A DNA stretch of 64,000 nucleotides from Cryptomeria japonica (GCF_030272615.1 NC_081406.1:470322400-470386399), one strand, 5' to 3'. Counted from the first letter of the stretch, positions 11,552-24,628 are shown. Numbers and translations are program-made. The notes: generated by a model from the letters alone, not told the origin.

Positions 11552-13784
11552 AATATTCTTCCTGTTTTATTTTGTAACTAATGTTCCCTCACCGATTGTC
11601 ATCTCAACTTGTGTATATCCTGGTTCAGAAATTCTTCTCTGTCATGGCTCTGAAACTAAGATTGTGCCTCTCAGAAACAAAATGTACTATTTCTAACGAT
11701 CGACATGGGTTTTAGACGGTGTTATGGAGTTTATCCACGGACATTGATTGTCCTGTTATGAATGCTTCAGTTAATATTGTTGCTCAGGAATTAAAGACAC
11801 ATATTAATATAATCTTGATTGTAGTTCTTATGAAAACATCCAGGTCAAGTACATAAGTAGTACATAAGTAATTTAGTAGTAATGTTTGTGAGTCTTTTCA
11901 CAATTTATTCAGTGAGGAGAAGGAGGAGAAAGTCGAAAAAATAAGAGAGTTTATTATCGAATTGAATAATAGAAGAGCAACACTTCGCAAAGAAAATAAC
12001 AGCATCTGCTGTCTCATAGGTTATTTTTAATCTCAGCATCATTAAAAAGTCTTCTATTTTATTATGTATATGTATCTGCATTGCAGGAACTTTCTCTGCG
12101 CCTTCTGAATATGAATACTATTATGGTTGATGAGTTCATCAAGTACGCACGCTTTCTTTTCTTTCTAATATGTATCTGCATTGCAGGAACTTTCTCTACA
12201 CCTTCTACACCTTCAGAATATGAATACTATTATGGTTGATGAGTTCATCAAGTACACACACTTTCTTTTCTTTCTAATGCTGGATCACATTTATTTTCTC
12301 TTACCAATAATGGGCCTCAAGCATGCCCTCTCTCAGCTTATAGTCTTTTATGCTTTTGGGTCACAGTCATAAAACCGTTGAATTTTACCTGGTTTCATTC
12401 CCACCAGTAAAATAAGATAAACCAATCAGTTGTTCTTTTCTATGAATAGAGCAATCATTTTGCAGGAGCTCATCCGACGTCAAATTTTGCACATTGCCAG
12501 CTAAAAGGAAAACCAAATGATGTGATATATAGGCATGTAAGCAATCACAGTGAAATTTGATGAGAGGACAATATGGGCTAGTGTGTCTGGTGACGTAATA
12601 GATGTTCAATAATTGGGTCTTGACAGGATTTAGAGTTATTATTGTTCACCCTGAAGTTAGAGATGAGAGGACATGAAGCAAAAGAATCCGATTCCACTAC
12701 AGGAAGAAGCCATTTGACAAGATGTTTTTCCTAGTTTTGTCGATTGTCACCGTCCTTAGTTATCAAGTGGATGCACCGTGCATTCTCAACAGCCCTCAGA
12801 AAGTATGAAGCCGTGAGAGAGTAAAGTAGATAGATATGGATATGGACACTGAATCTATAACAGACATACTTTGGACCTTATCAAACATTCCCCTGCCCTG
12901 CCCATACACAAGATAAGAGATAATTACATTAAATCCAAAACTTTACATTTTTTATGATAATAATTGAATTTATATTAAGTTTTGATGTGAAAATTTGATG
13001 GTTGGATCATATCTCAAACTTTTCAAGTAGAGGTGATGGAGATGGCCTCCAATTGGACAAAACCATATAGGAAATATCGTCCACTTTCCCATTGGAGAGA
13101 AAAAAACAAAGAAAAATTGACCTTTTCTAATTATTATGATGATAGGTGCTTGATTAGTGGGTACAATTTGAGTAACTATATCTGTAGTTCTGAATTGATC
13201 GATGAAATTGAAAGGATTGTCATCTTTTCTCTTGATTTTTTTAAAAATTGAGGGACCAAATTTAATATGTATATTATGTATTTTAAGATTTAACATTTTG
13301 TGGGAGAATGTTTGTTGAAATGTTTGGCTATCATTAATGTATTTATGGTCGAATGGTGTAATAATGATTATCAAATTTTGCAACAAAATAAGATGTTCAA
13401 ACACAAATTTTAATAATGGAATAATATAGATACACAAAAAGTTGGATGATAATTGATTCACAATCTAATAGGTTCATGAGCTTGATACTTGTTAAACATT
13501 GGCCTCTTGATTACAGTATAGATCTTAAAGATCTCAATCTCAATGTCTAACTACTTATTATCCTTTCCCTTCATTGTTCTCAAATGATATTAGGCTTTTT
13601 TATGTATAACAAAAGCGATGTGTGTTGGTTAGAAAATGTGATACTTTATCAGTGTGATAAAGATCAATGACCTCAAAATTAAATGATTTGATCATTACTT
13701 AGTTTTGGAAATTTATGCATCATTCTTACGTAGTATATAGGCTTGCTCGTAATGTATAGAATAACCATCTTTGATGAGTCTCAA
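11552..13784. other. 3' flank of the receptor gene and AT-rich spacer
   Basis: The stretch 11552-11800 probably includes the 3' untranslated region, though no clean AATAAA is evident. The remainder holds a 100-bp tandem duplication (12069-12277) and otherwise unclassified sequence. The 163-codon reverse-strand frame at 12970-13461 is rich in Ile, Phe and Lys, resembles no family and is not called. Confidence 0.5.
12069..12277 (+). repeat. Two-copy tandem duplication, about 100 bp
   Basis: The segment starting TATGTATCTGCATTGCAGG at 12069 recurs at 12169. The second copy has a 9-base insertion that duplicates an ACACCTTCT-like unit. Each copy contains TTGCAG followed by a short open stretch reading GTFS...EYEYYYG then stop, so it may be a duplicated exon end. 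That reading is inference. Confidence 0.85.
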
Positions 13785-15204
13785 GGGTAAATGCATCAAG
13801 ATGGTATGCAAAGGGGGTATAAGTGGACACTTTTTTTTTTTTTCTTTTTTCTTTTTTTTTTCTCTGAAATCAGCTAAACCTGAACTTGGAGAAGCAATTT
13901 GAGACTCGTCCACTCAAAATATAAAGATACACAAAGAACAAAGATTGCAGTACTCTGAATCTAGTTTCCAGACTACTATTTTTTTTCAAAATTGGATAAG
14001 ATTAAGGGGGTCAAATCCTTCGCGCACGAAAAATAGATCCCGATTTTTTCTCAAAAACATAACATAGTATCTGTCCTGCGTATCAAAAAAGTAATAGTTA
14101 GTATTTTGACAAATCCTTTGGTAGAAAGATAGTTAAGAGTGAGCACTAGAAGTTGTTTATTTTTTTTGTAATTTTCTATTTAGTTTTTTTTTTATGGTTT
14201 TTCGAAATGGGCACATCTTGAAAATCAGGTACTTGTTCGTGCACGAAGCATAACTTGCACCAAAATAATCAAAAATATAATTTTTTTTTAAGTGTAAGGA
14301 ATCAAGTGCACCACAATAATATATAAAGTTTTTTAAATTTGGATAAGTATATCAAAAGTTAAAAAAAGTTGGTACACATATGTCTCTGAGAACTATGGAG
14401 ACACTGGTAAAAGAAATTCAAGATTAATATGTTAATGTTGTCCAAATTTTTTTTTAAAAATATGGTTAAAAAGCTCACAAGATCAATGAAATTATGGTGG
14501 CAATTTTAGAAATAACCACTTGATAACTTGTAAACCTAATGACGATGAAGCTGAGAAACCAGACTGGAAGAAGAAAACACATAAAAATGAGGGGAAAAAA
14601 GCTCCCAAGCCTTAGCCTTGTTATCCAAGCCTAAGTACAAGGCAAAATGTGTACGAGTTATTTAAATTAAAAATGTGTACGGGTTTTTTAAAAGAAAAAC
14701 ATGATCGTGTTTCTAAAAAAATAAAAATGTGTTTTTTAAAAACACATACGTGTTATGTTTAGTAAGAAAAACACATACGTGTTTTGCTTATATAAAGTTA
14801 GATTAGTAATATGGACTTGTATGCAATTCATTTAGCATTCTATTAGTTTTTTCAGTAAGATATATACATAAAATATAGCATTTAAGTATAAGTTATATTT
14901 TATGTATATATTATCAGGATGTTTGAGAGTGGTTTAAGATCTCTACGAGTCATAATGCAGATACTAGATTTTAAGAGATCTTATAATTTTTCAGACTTAG
15001 TCAAATTTCAGTAATCAGTGGGCTTATATCATCATTCACTTGCTATATCTCTATCTCATGATATTTGCCTCCCCTAAGCTCTAGACCTATCTATTTTCCT
15101 ATCTCTCTCCTCCTCTCTTCACCTCTCCCTATCTCAGTCTCTCCTCTCTCCCCAATTTTTAGATTTTATAATTTCTTAGACAATCAAATTTCAGTAATCA
15201 CTGA

Positions 15205-15206
<2 letters not shown>

Positions 15207-15254
<48 letters not shown>

Positions 15255-15510
15255 CTTCCATCTCCATACTCTCTCTAGATACTTATCTATATCTACTCAA
15301 AACCTCTCTTTAAATACCTCTCCTCTCCCTCACTCCAAGTCTCCCCTCTACTTTTGTATACATCACCTATCTCTATCTCTCTCCTTCCCTCTCCACCTCT
15401 CTCTCTATTTCCCCCCTCTCAACTTATTACTATATCCCATCTTCCTCTCTCTCTTTCTCTATATATATATATCCCTCCCTTTTCTTCTATCTCCCAAACC
15501 TTCCCTTACC

Positions 15511-15555
<45 letters not shown>
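15207..15555. repeat. (CT)n-rich tracts, left arm of foldback element
   Basis: Perfect CT runs at about 15208-15250 and 15513-15555, embedded in imperfect CT/CCT sequence from 15060 to 15670. Open frames here (for example 15065-15313) are translations of the microsatellite and not genes. Confidence 0.95.
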
Positions 15556-15558
<3 letters not shown>

Positions 15559-15773
15559 TTTTTCTCAACCTACATCTCTCTCCCTCCCTACCTATATCTC
15601 TCTCTACCTCTCTCTCTTTTCATTTCTCTCTACTTATCTATATCTACCTAACTTTTGCACTCCCCCTATAAAATATCTATCTAAATACCTAGATAGATAG
15701 ATAGAGAGAGGTACAAAGAGAAGTAGAGATATATAGAGAGGTTACATAGATAGAAGTGGAGGCGATATTTATA

Positions 15774-16053
15774 AAGAGAGAGAGAGAGAGAGAGAGAGCA
15801 GTATGAAGGGAAGGAGGTATAGAGTTAGGGGAGTTAAAAGTAGTGAGGGATGAAAAGAGAGGTAGGTAGAGAGAAGGAGAGGGAAGATAAAGAGTGTGAG
15901 ATAAATAAAAATAGACAGGGAAGGAGGTAGGGAGGAAGTGAGAAAGACAAAATTAGAGAGCAAGATTTATGAAGATGAATAGAGTTAGGGAGGAAGGGAA
16001 GAAGAGGTATATAGAGAGAGAGGGGGGGAGATAGAGAAGTAAAGACAAATCAT

Positions 16054-16101
<48 letters not shown>

Positions 16102-16262
16102 ATATAGAGGAGACAATGTGTATATTTAGAGAACAGAAGGGAGATGTAAAGAAGGGTGAGAGAGATAGGTTTAAATCTTGAAGGAGATGAGAGAGTGAGA
16201 TAAATAGACAGGGGAGAGGGGGAGTGATAGGTCTAGATATGGAGGAAGAGAGAGAGAGAGAG
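15774..16262. repeat. (GA)n-rich tracts, right arm of foldback element
   Basis: GA runs at about 15774-15799, 16056-16096 and 16247-16262 within GA/GGA-rich sequence. They complement the CT tracts of the left arm and would base-pair with them in a hairpin. Confidence 0.95.
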
Positions 16263-17639
16263 ATTAGTGATTACTGAAATTTGATTATGTTTAAGAAATT
16301 ATAAGATCTAAATCTTGGGGAGAGAGGAGAGAGTGAGATTGAGAGAGGTGAAGGGAGGATGAGAAATATAGGAAAATAGATAGGTCTAGAGCTTAGGGGA
16401 GACAAAGAGCGTGAGATAGAGAGATAGAAAGTGAATGATGATACAAGCCCATTGATTACTGAAATTTGACTAAGTTTGAAAAATTATGAGATCTCCTCAA
16501 ATCTAGAATCTGCATTATGACTCCTAGAAATCTAAAACCACTCTCAAACATCCTGACAATATATACATAAAATATAACTTAAAAGTATAAGAAAGATAAA
16601 AGACATAAAATATACATAAAAGAAAAAGAGAAAATATAAAAGGCAAAGACAAAGATCTAGGTTATATACATAAAATATAACATTTAAGTATAAGAAAGAT
16701 AAAAGACAAAGAGAAAATATAACTTATACCTAAATGTTATAGTATATGTATATATCCTACTGAAACAACTAAGGGAATGCCAAATGAATTGCATACAAGT
16801 CGGTATTACTAATCTAACTTTATGTAACTAAAACGCGTGCGTGTTTTTTTTACTAAACATAACACGTACGCGTTTTGTATTTTCAAAAAACTCGCATGCA
16901 TTTTAAATTTTTAAAAATGTGATGTGTTTTGGCTTCGATTTAGGCTCGGTTATACGAGCCTTAACACGAACGGGTTATTTAAATTTAAAAAATAACTCGT
17001 TCGCATTAGTAGTTTTTAGACGTTTTTTTAGAGGGTGTCCACTTTTTTGCACACCATCTTGGTGCACTTACCCTCAAGCTAGAGATATTCATATTCAATA
17101 TGGTTCCTTATATTACTCTTCTTAAGACCAATAATAAAGTAGGTAAAATCAAGAATTGACACAAGTTTCACATACTAGATGCATCATTCAAATAATTTAC
17201 TATTATACAATGAACAATTTGACATTGACCTAGTTAAGTCCCTTGAAATAAGAAATTTGTATGCATTGAACTATCATGTGAAAAATAGATGGAACATTAT
17301 AGATGCTTGACATAACTTACCTTCCAAATTTTGCAATCTAAAATATTCAAAACTAGATGTTGCATAGCTTGTTCAAGGTTAACGTTGCATATTGTTAAAG
17401 ACGTGAAGCTTTGAATTGATAAAACATAAATATAGTAAGTTGCGGTGTTATTAAATTGACACATTTATTGTAAAATATCTACCTAAATATTGCAAAAAAT
17501 CTATAAAATAAATAAATAGTAAAATTATTTTTTCGTTGATGTGAAATTACTCTTACATCTTAAGTCATTTTGTATCAGACACCCTAGGTAATTGAAAAAT
17601 AAACCTCTCACTTTTTATATTACCCTTTGAGCTAAAAGA

Positions 17640-18780
17640 TAAACAAATTAGTCAACCTTAGCTTTGGACATCAAAGTAGAATATTCTATTTTAGTACATA
17701 TTCTTTATAATTTTAATTTCTTGTACTCATTCCTATTCTACTATAATTATCTCTTCAATTTCTTCTACTTCTTTCTTAGGTACTTACTTACCCAATTCTC
17801 TGTATGTTATAAGGTCTCTTGGTTATACTTTATGATATTCACATTAATCTATAATGTTAACTACTAATTATATAATAAAATCTTCTAATAGTTCCATCTA
17901 ATATGTATTTGCTATATCAAATTTCTTCATTTTTAGGTTATTTTATGCTCCATGAAAAAATATTTTCTTCCTTAGATAAACCATCATTTTATCTCCTATC
18001 AAATATTTTGAATCACATTCTTAAACAAATTTGTTTTAATGAAAAATTCTCATATACTCTATACAATCTTTAGTTGTACCCTTTTTCTTATAGTTTGTGA
18101 GAAAATATTTTAATTTTAATATATTATTTGGAATCTATCCATATACAATCTCAAAAAACATATTTCACGTATTATATTATTTACTAGATTATTATAAGAA
18201 AAATCAACTTACAATAAGATTAAATCCCAATTTCCTATCTTTTGACTTGATAAATATCTTAACAAGTTTCCTCAACTTTAATTCACAACTTTTGATTTTC
18301 ATTTATTTGCAAATGACATTTTGAACTAAATCTTACAATAGTATATAAATTTCTTCAATAATTTCCTACAAAAATGAATAATAAACTTCAAATTTCCTAT
18401 CTAATACAATAATATTAGGTAGCTCCTGCAACATGATCATTTTTCTTCTCAATAAATTGATTGTGTATTGTATCAATAGTTTTCTTACAAGCAATAAAAT
18501 AATACCATCTTAGAATATATATATCAAAAAATAAAAAAGTAGAATCATAACCCCTCTATCATTGATAATCCTAGCACAAGTTTGATGCTAATATGTTCCC
18601 AAGGTTTCCTCAGAATGAGAATCAGTAATAACCTAATTAGGATCCAACATTTTGACATTTACCTTTAATAACTTGACAAATTTTAGAATTTTGCACATAC
18701 ATTTTCACATTCTTGCACATTTGTGGGTGAAAATAATGCTCGCTTACCAATTTCATTATTTTTGCAATGCCAAATTATAT
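17640..18780 (-). pseudogene. Decayed Ty3-gypsy integrase
   Basis: The complementary strand, read in changing frames, follows a gypsy integrase. A zinc-binding end resembles HPQMCKNVKMYVQNFRICQV (about 18640-18740). The core follows with RGYDSTF and YFIACKKTIDTIH (about 18450-18560), then RFSSKCH near 18320, then WDLIL and FSYNNLVN near 18180-18240. Stops interrupt almost every segment. The flanks down to 17100 are AT-rich and featureless to my reading. Confidence 0.65.
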
Positions 18781-19111
18781 TATTAACCCTCTACTATACT
18801 TGTCTTTGATAAAAAATTCTTCACTAAATTCTAAGAATAAATAACGAATTTTATTTGAATGACAAATCTCCTTGATTTAAGATATTTAGTTCTATCTCCA
18901 CTTGCTGATTTAAGTAATGTGGAATTGAAAAGCCAATAAGCTTGACTCTTTGTTATGTAAACATGTTGTAGATTTCAATAACAATTTCCCCAGTTTTGTT
19001 GTGCATCAATTTGATATTCATATGATCTTTGTTTGTTGATTTCAAATTATATTTGGAATAATGTTTGAAGTAGATTTTTTATGGTTTTAGAGGGGTTCAT
19101 AGCCCCCTTTC

Positions 19112-20288
19112 ATTAGTGGTATCAAAGCAAAGTGATTATGAGTGTGTAAACAAATTTGTTAGAGAGAGATAGTTTGCACCAGGATTGAGCTTGTGCATAT
19201 AGAGAAAAATGTATGCAAGAGGTGCCCCACATGGTTGGGGTAAAGGTAGAGTTAGAAGTGGAGGTAGAAATTCTATAGAGGTTGTTTGTGGTGATGATTT
19301 CAGAGCCTTGAGAAGGCAAGTCAAAGTTTTACAAAAGGATATTAGAAGAGGATTTTCTTAAAGGAGAGAACTTGAGAGTGAAGGGGATGGATCTATAGAA
19401 AATGCCAATGATACAAGTGGTGAAGAAGATGAAACAACTACGATAGTTGTGAATGATCCTTTGTTGAAGATATTGTCAAGAATTAGAAAGAGGCCAAAAA
19501 TTGATGGTCCTACATTCAATGGAATATTGAATCATAAAGAGTTAGAGGTTTGGATCAATGACATGGAAGAATATTTTGAATTTTAAGAGGTTGGAGACCC
19601 TAATAGAGTGATTATTACAAAAAATAGATTGAAAGGACATGCTTCAATTTGGTGGAGAGATGTCCAATTGGAAAGAGGAAGGAGAGGCAAGGAGAAAATT
19701 ACTAAGTAGGATAGAATGGTGGAGAAGATGAATTAGATTTTATCGATAAAATGTAAGGTCTGAAACAAGGAACCAAAACAATGAAGAAGTATACAAACGA
19801 GTTTCAAAGGATCCTTATTAGAATAGGATATGTTGAAGCTACTAAGGAGAATGGTGCAAGATACATCAATGGTTTGAGGTAGAGAATATAATAAGAGATG
19901 GTTTTGGTGAGAGTTTACACAATGGAAGATGCATACCTATTTTTTCTTGAAGATAAAAGAAAGAATGAACAATAGATTTGGGAACAAACAAAGAGGAAGA
20001 GGTTGTGATGAAAATACAGAAGGAAGATCATACAGACATCGGAATGAGGATTCAAATCTTAAAAATTAGAAAAATAAAGACCATGGAAGCAATAAAAATC
20101 AGAGGAATGATGATTCATGCCCTTGTGAATAAGATTCTAGAGGAAGAGGAAGATTGGGTAGGGGGTTTGGAAGAGTAAATTACAATATAACTTGTTTTGA
20201 GTTTGGAGAAGAAGGACACAAAGCATATGAATGTCTAGAACATGAAAATGGAAGAAGAAAAAATGGAGGCAAAGAAAGAGTTGTTGAA
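19112..20288 (+). pseudogene. Ty3-gypsy gag with primer binding site, 5' part
   Basis: An LTR-type end, CCCTTTCA, is followed by TGGTATCAAAGC at about 19117, the tRNA-iMet primer binding site. The frame that follows starts at ATG 19210 (MYARGAPHGWGKGR) and reads as a retrotransposon gag: PTFNGILNHKELEVWINDME, FEF-stop-EVGDPNRV, RLKGHASIWWRDVQLERG. A zinc knuckle at about 20185-20240 has its second Cys replaced (CFEFGEEGHKAYEC). Several TAA/TAG codons and frameshifts make it dead. It continues at 21783 after an insertion. Confidence 0.8.
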
Positions 20289-21782
20289 TCTTTGATGCAG
20301 AGCCCTCCTTGTATCCTGCCAAACACTCCAAGATGTATGACACTGACCCCTCAAAACAACAATAGGATCCTATCAAGGCAAGGCTCTACAACATTAGTTC
20401 AACACCTCACAATCTCCAAGACTCATACTTACTCAAATTGGGTAATTTGCTCCAACATACACTTTGAAGCCTGCAAGGGTTACTGACCATTACCACACCT
20501 GTTTTGGGTCAAACATGACTCACCTAGACCAGATCAAACACTAGTTGTAAGGATTCAACACCATTCCCTATAGCACCTTCACAATTAGGCCTATTTGCTA
20601 GTAGCCCTTTGAAACAGGTAAAGGGACCTTAAGTCCAAACTTTTCCAAGCACCCTAACAAACAAGTCACGAATTCAAATACCCTTTGGGCCTTATAGAAT
20701 TCCCCAAAAGGAAGGGTCAAGGTCTGAAACCAGTGAAGGTCAACTGTCCTAAAGGGCTAATTAGGTCTCCATTTATGAAGCAACTATGTCCAAATGAACA
20801 AACCATACAATTACAACCCCATGAGAATGTGGAGAACCATAAACCATCATGTATTACAGGGTTACATGCCTAGAATCATCGCCATTTGCATTCTAGGGTA
20901 ACTTTGTTGTTTAAGGACTAGGTAGCCACATAGAGATGTCTACCTAGGGTCGGTTCAAACACACACCTCCCTTGCTCCTCCTACAAAATTTTTTTGGAAT
21001 CTTAGAATACACTGGCCATACTTGCATTTCACCCAATCCCATGAGTCTTAGATTGATAAATTGTAAGTTATGGCCATGGAGAAGCAAAACCCTAGGTAAA
21101 CCCTGGTTTTCCAGGCACCTACAGCAAAATTGGAATAACATGAGCAAAACACACAATCTGAACCTCAAACCAAAGCCAGATCAAAGGTGACTCACTATTC
21201 TAACAAATTCACATCATTGGGAATACCAAAACTCCAGAATTGTAGGAAAAACTCAGAATTTTATTAGTTTGAAGTCATCAAAAATTTCCTCCGTATAGTA
21301 TAACCTTGGGAATTGGATCCACAAGGTGTATATACCACTCCACAACTACTCTCAACTGAAAACAAGAGGTTAGAGCCATTGGAGGAGTTCAAACAAACAA
21401 AAATGCAAAAATTGCATAAAAGTTGCTTATGACAACTTTTGACAACTTTTGACAAAGTTGTCAAAATGTCATTTCTCACCTCCTAATGCCTTGGGTTAAG
21501 TCTAACCCCTCCTAAAACACCCTAGAAGCACTAAAATTACTAGGATAACTATTTCCTACACACAATTGATCCCCTTTTGTCCAAAAGTCCTAATTGGCTT
21601 ATCAAGATTCCAAAATAGGAGTTTGGCTCACAAGATGGGGTCTTTTATTACAAACACACAATGCATGATTGAAACACATGTAAAACATCATAAAGACATG
21701 TTTTATGCCTTATCCTTCCTCCTCTGAGCCTGATTTATCAACTTGAATGGGTCCTCTTACACCAATCTTCAAAATCAAAGGA
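20289..21782. mobile_element. 1494-bp insertion splitting the gypsy gag-protease frame
   Basis: Gag homology stops at 20288 and protease homology resumes at 21783. TGTTGAA stands directly on both sides (20282-20288 and 21783-21789). The insert ends are short imperfect inverted repeats (TCTTTGAT at the left, the complement of TCCTTTGAT at the right). No coding family is recognised inside; the open frames are short. It could be a non-autonomous DNA transposon, or an unrecognised solo LTR. Confidence 0.45.
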
Positions 21783-22120
21783 TGTTGAAAATGGAGAAGT
21801 GCTAGTCACTAGGAGAGTCTTGTTGAATGAACTAGTTCAAAGAAAGAAACTATCTAGAACAAGATACAAGTGTAAAGAAAATGTATTTAATGTTATTATA
21901 GATGGTGGAAGCACAAACAATCTCATTTTTGAAGAGATGGTAAGTAAATTACAACTAGAGAGGAGAAAACACACACATTTGTATAGGATAGCTTGGCCAC
22001 AAGATGGAAACAGTGTTTTGGTCAGTGAACAAAGCATGGTAAAATGTAATATATGAAATTATTATGATGAGATGATGTGTGATATTATACCTATTGTGTA
22101 TGTTGAAAATTTTGAAATGT
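21783..22120 (+). pseudogene. Ty3-gypsy retropepsin fragment
   Basis: It continues the gag upstream of the 1.5-kb insertion. The frame from 21799 reads a retroviral-type aspartic protease with VIIDGGSTNN, where the usual D-S/T-G triad has become DGG followed by S, a form seen in plant gypsy proteases. This is followed by LIFEEMVSKLQLERRKH, SVLVSEQ and, beyond a stop, CDIIPI. The end of pol is replaced by the LTR at 22121. Confidence 0.75.
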
Positions 22121-23018
22121 TGTAATAGACCATAAGAGTAACCACAAACCCAAATCTATTACAAAATTCTCAAATGCAAACAATAAACAAAGCAATCAAA
22201 TTCAACAAACGTAATAAATAAAATAACCATATACAAACCAAAATGTTGAACTCATGCAAATGCCTCGGTTTCTTTTCTCCTTCTTGTGTTGTAAATGATG
22301 GTGGTTCTCATAATCATAACAATTTTCCTACAACATGGTAGCATAAGAATTTGAAGAGTGTAAATGTTGATGATAAGAGATCAAGTTCATTTTTATAGAT
22401 TTTTGAAATTTCAATCAATGATTTAGATTGAAAGTTCATCAAAATGATCAATGGTGGAGGGTTGTTCAGACAAGTTGATTGAGAGATGATTGCTCATGTG
22501 ACTTGGATTGATTGATTAGTTAATTAGGTTAATTGATTTGTTACGAGAGATGACTAGACAATTAATTGAATTAATTGGGAGTGAGGTGGATTGATTGACT
22601 CGGTCAGAAAAGGTGATTGGAAGTGCAACTCAAAGTCAATCGTAGTTAGGAAGAGGGAATAATTAGCTATTTTAAACATGTGTTGTGGGAGAATAAATAA
22701 AATATATATTTTATTTATTTTAGAAGAAAATAAATTTTGAAAAGGAGATGGACAATTAAATAAGTTAAATAATGTATTTAACTGTAGAGGACATAATCAA
22801 TAAATTAAATAATTTGGAATAATTATTTAATTGTGTGAAAGGGGGTAGAAATTGATATTCAATTAAATAATAATTATTTAATTAAAGTGGATAAGAGAGA
22901 ATTAATTAAATAATGATAAAACTAGATAATTAAATAATTAATATTATTAATTAATTAATTAAGAGAAATGTTAGTAAATTTGAAATTTGTAGGCGTTAGG
23001 CAATTTTAGGTGTCTACA
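22121..23018 (-). mobile_element. LTR (898 bp) with polypurine tract, reverse-strand gypsy-type element
   Basis: Bounded by TGTAATAGACC and GGTGTCTACA, so TG...CA on either strand. Immediately right, the complementary strand carries a purine tract (AAAGAGGGGCAAAA, 23019-23032), as expected just before the 3' LTR of a leftward element. About 130 bp of its internal region survive before the next element begins at 23152. The LTR contains AT-rich blocks at 22690-22970. Confidence 0.6.
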
Positions 23019-23151
23019 TTTTGCCCCTCTTTGAGACAATGTTCGAAGTAGTAATGTTTCAAAGAAAAATTGAAGATGACGCCCCAACATGTCAAGGGAT
23101 TGAGGTAGGATGCCCCCTCGAGAGATTGTTTGTGCATTAAAGGCATGAATG

Positions 23152-24359
23152 TGTAAATGGGTGAAAAAATAGGGTTTCCACCACAAAAATGATGAAAAAC
23201 GTGAAATTTTGCTTAGGGACATTTACATTCAAAAGAGGGTTTGAATCTAATAGATTTAGTCACAAACCAACAAGGGTAAGGATTGAAAATATTGATTGGA
23301 TTCAAAGTGTGAATTGGTTTTCCCTCTTTTGCAAGTTAAGTTGTTGAAATTAGGGTAAAGTGTTGAAAATGAAGGTAAAAGCACATAAACAATGAGCTAT
23401 AGTCGTCGGATTGAGGCATACATCCAGATATAAGAAATATCTATAGATTTAGACCTAGTCCCCTAAAGAGCTCCTAAAATGTCAAGATCATGGTGAAATT
23501 CAACCCGGTTCTCCGAACATTTTGCACACCAAAGGAGGATTGATTCGTCTCTATCAATGATGTTGATTCTAAAGATCGCAGCTCTGTACTTGTTTCCTGC
23601 ACATATAAAGAAGGGGAAATAGGTTGGGAATAAGGGATTTCCTAAGTGAAAACCTCGGTTGAGGAATCAACCTTGAACGAAATGTTGCAAATACTGAAAT
23701 AAATAATGAAAGGATATAACTCAAATATGCAATGACTGATAATGATGCTTTTCTTCTTGATTGTAATCACGTATGTTGTATGAAATGGAATGAACATGAA
23801 AAAACACTAATCACACACATGCTTGCATATGAATGATGTAATGTTGTTCCACAATTGAAGAATGAAGAATGCAGTCTTGAAGACCTCTAGAAATGCTTGA
23901 TGATGAACACTTCAATGCTTGAATGAAAGATTGCTTGAGTGGGCGACTTATGATTCTCCACTTACCCTCTTGTTCTCCTATTTTCTTATTGAAATGAGAG
24001 AGGAAAGCCACCTTCTATACTTTCCCGTAAAAAAAAATGCTAATTTTTTGACATAGGCCAGCACGAGGCTAGGTTAACCACCCAAATTTGAAAATGCCCA
24101 AAGGGTTCAAAATGGGGCCCAAATAGGGAGGACCAAAACATGGTGCCATGGTCCCAATGAGGACCAAGGCACCATTCCCTAGTCCTGCCCCATTTTAGGG
24201 CCAAAACTAAGGGGCCATGTGGTGTATGAAGTGAAAATAAAGCCATATTTGCATGATGTAAGCATAATTAGGTCTGAATTAAAAATTAGGTGATAAACAC
24301 TAAGGTGAGGGCCCCAAATGTGGACTAAATTGTAAAGGAGTAAAATTCGGGACCGTACA
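23152..24359 (-). repeat. 3' LTR of the gypsy-type element, complete
   Basis: 1208 bp, TG...CA, pairing with 29036-29995. Shared text is easily seen, for example the phrase beginning AGGGTTTCCACCACAA and the phrase CATTCAAAAGAGGGTTTGAA. Confidence 0.7.
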
Positions 24360-24576
24360 TTTAGCCCTCACTTTAGCGAGAGTATAAGCCTTTGCAAATA
24401 CTCATGGTAAAGTAGATGAAAGAAAGATGAAGAAGAGAAGCAATGAGGAGCAAAATCACAACGAGTATAAGACATCACTAATTTTGAGGAACCAAGCCCC
24501 CAATCTTAGGATCTTAACTCACTCAAATGTATGCAAGGGCACACAAAAACAAGACAAAAGAAAAAAGTCAAATAAA

Positions 24577-24628
24577 GACAAAATGACAAACAAAGGCAAA
24601 AAGACAAAATGACAAACAAAGGCAAAAA
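24577..24628 (+). repeat. 26-bp tandem repeat, two copies
   Basis: GACAAAATGACAAACAAAGG plus AAAAA is repeated with a 26-bp period at 24577 and 24603, inside an A-rich stretch of the gypsy-type internal region. Confidence 0.8.

Larger units (their letters stand above)
13785..17073. mobile_element. Foldback (long terminal inverted repeat) element, 3289 bp
   Basis: The ends are inverted copies: GGGTAAATGCATCAAGATGG at 13785 matches the complement of the right end, which finishes at 17073 (GGGTAAGTGCACCAAGATGG). Direct TCAA repeats flank it (13781-13784 and 17074-17077), a candidate 4-bp target duplication. The arms match over long, diverged stretches: 14600-15250 pairs with 16250-16960, including the landmarks near 14795-14990 and 16490-16820, and the CT tracts on the left pair with GA tracts on the right. 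The centre is near 15685. The left arm has an extra segment of about 700-770 bp (13840-14600) that the right arm lacks. No transposase is visible, so it is non-autonomous. The superfamily is not assigned. Confidence 0.8.

Noticed and set aside
12970-13461. 163-codon reverse-strand ORF
   Set aside because: AT-rich low-complexity composition, no motif, no splice context. Judged to be chance.
15065-15963. Ser/Leu/Pro-rich ORFs
   Set aside because: Translations of CT and GA microsatellites in the foldback element.
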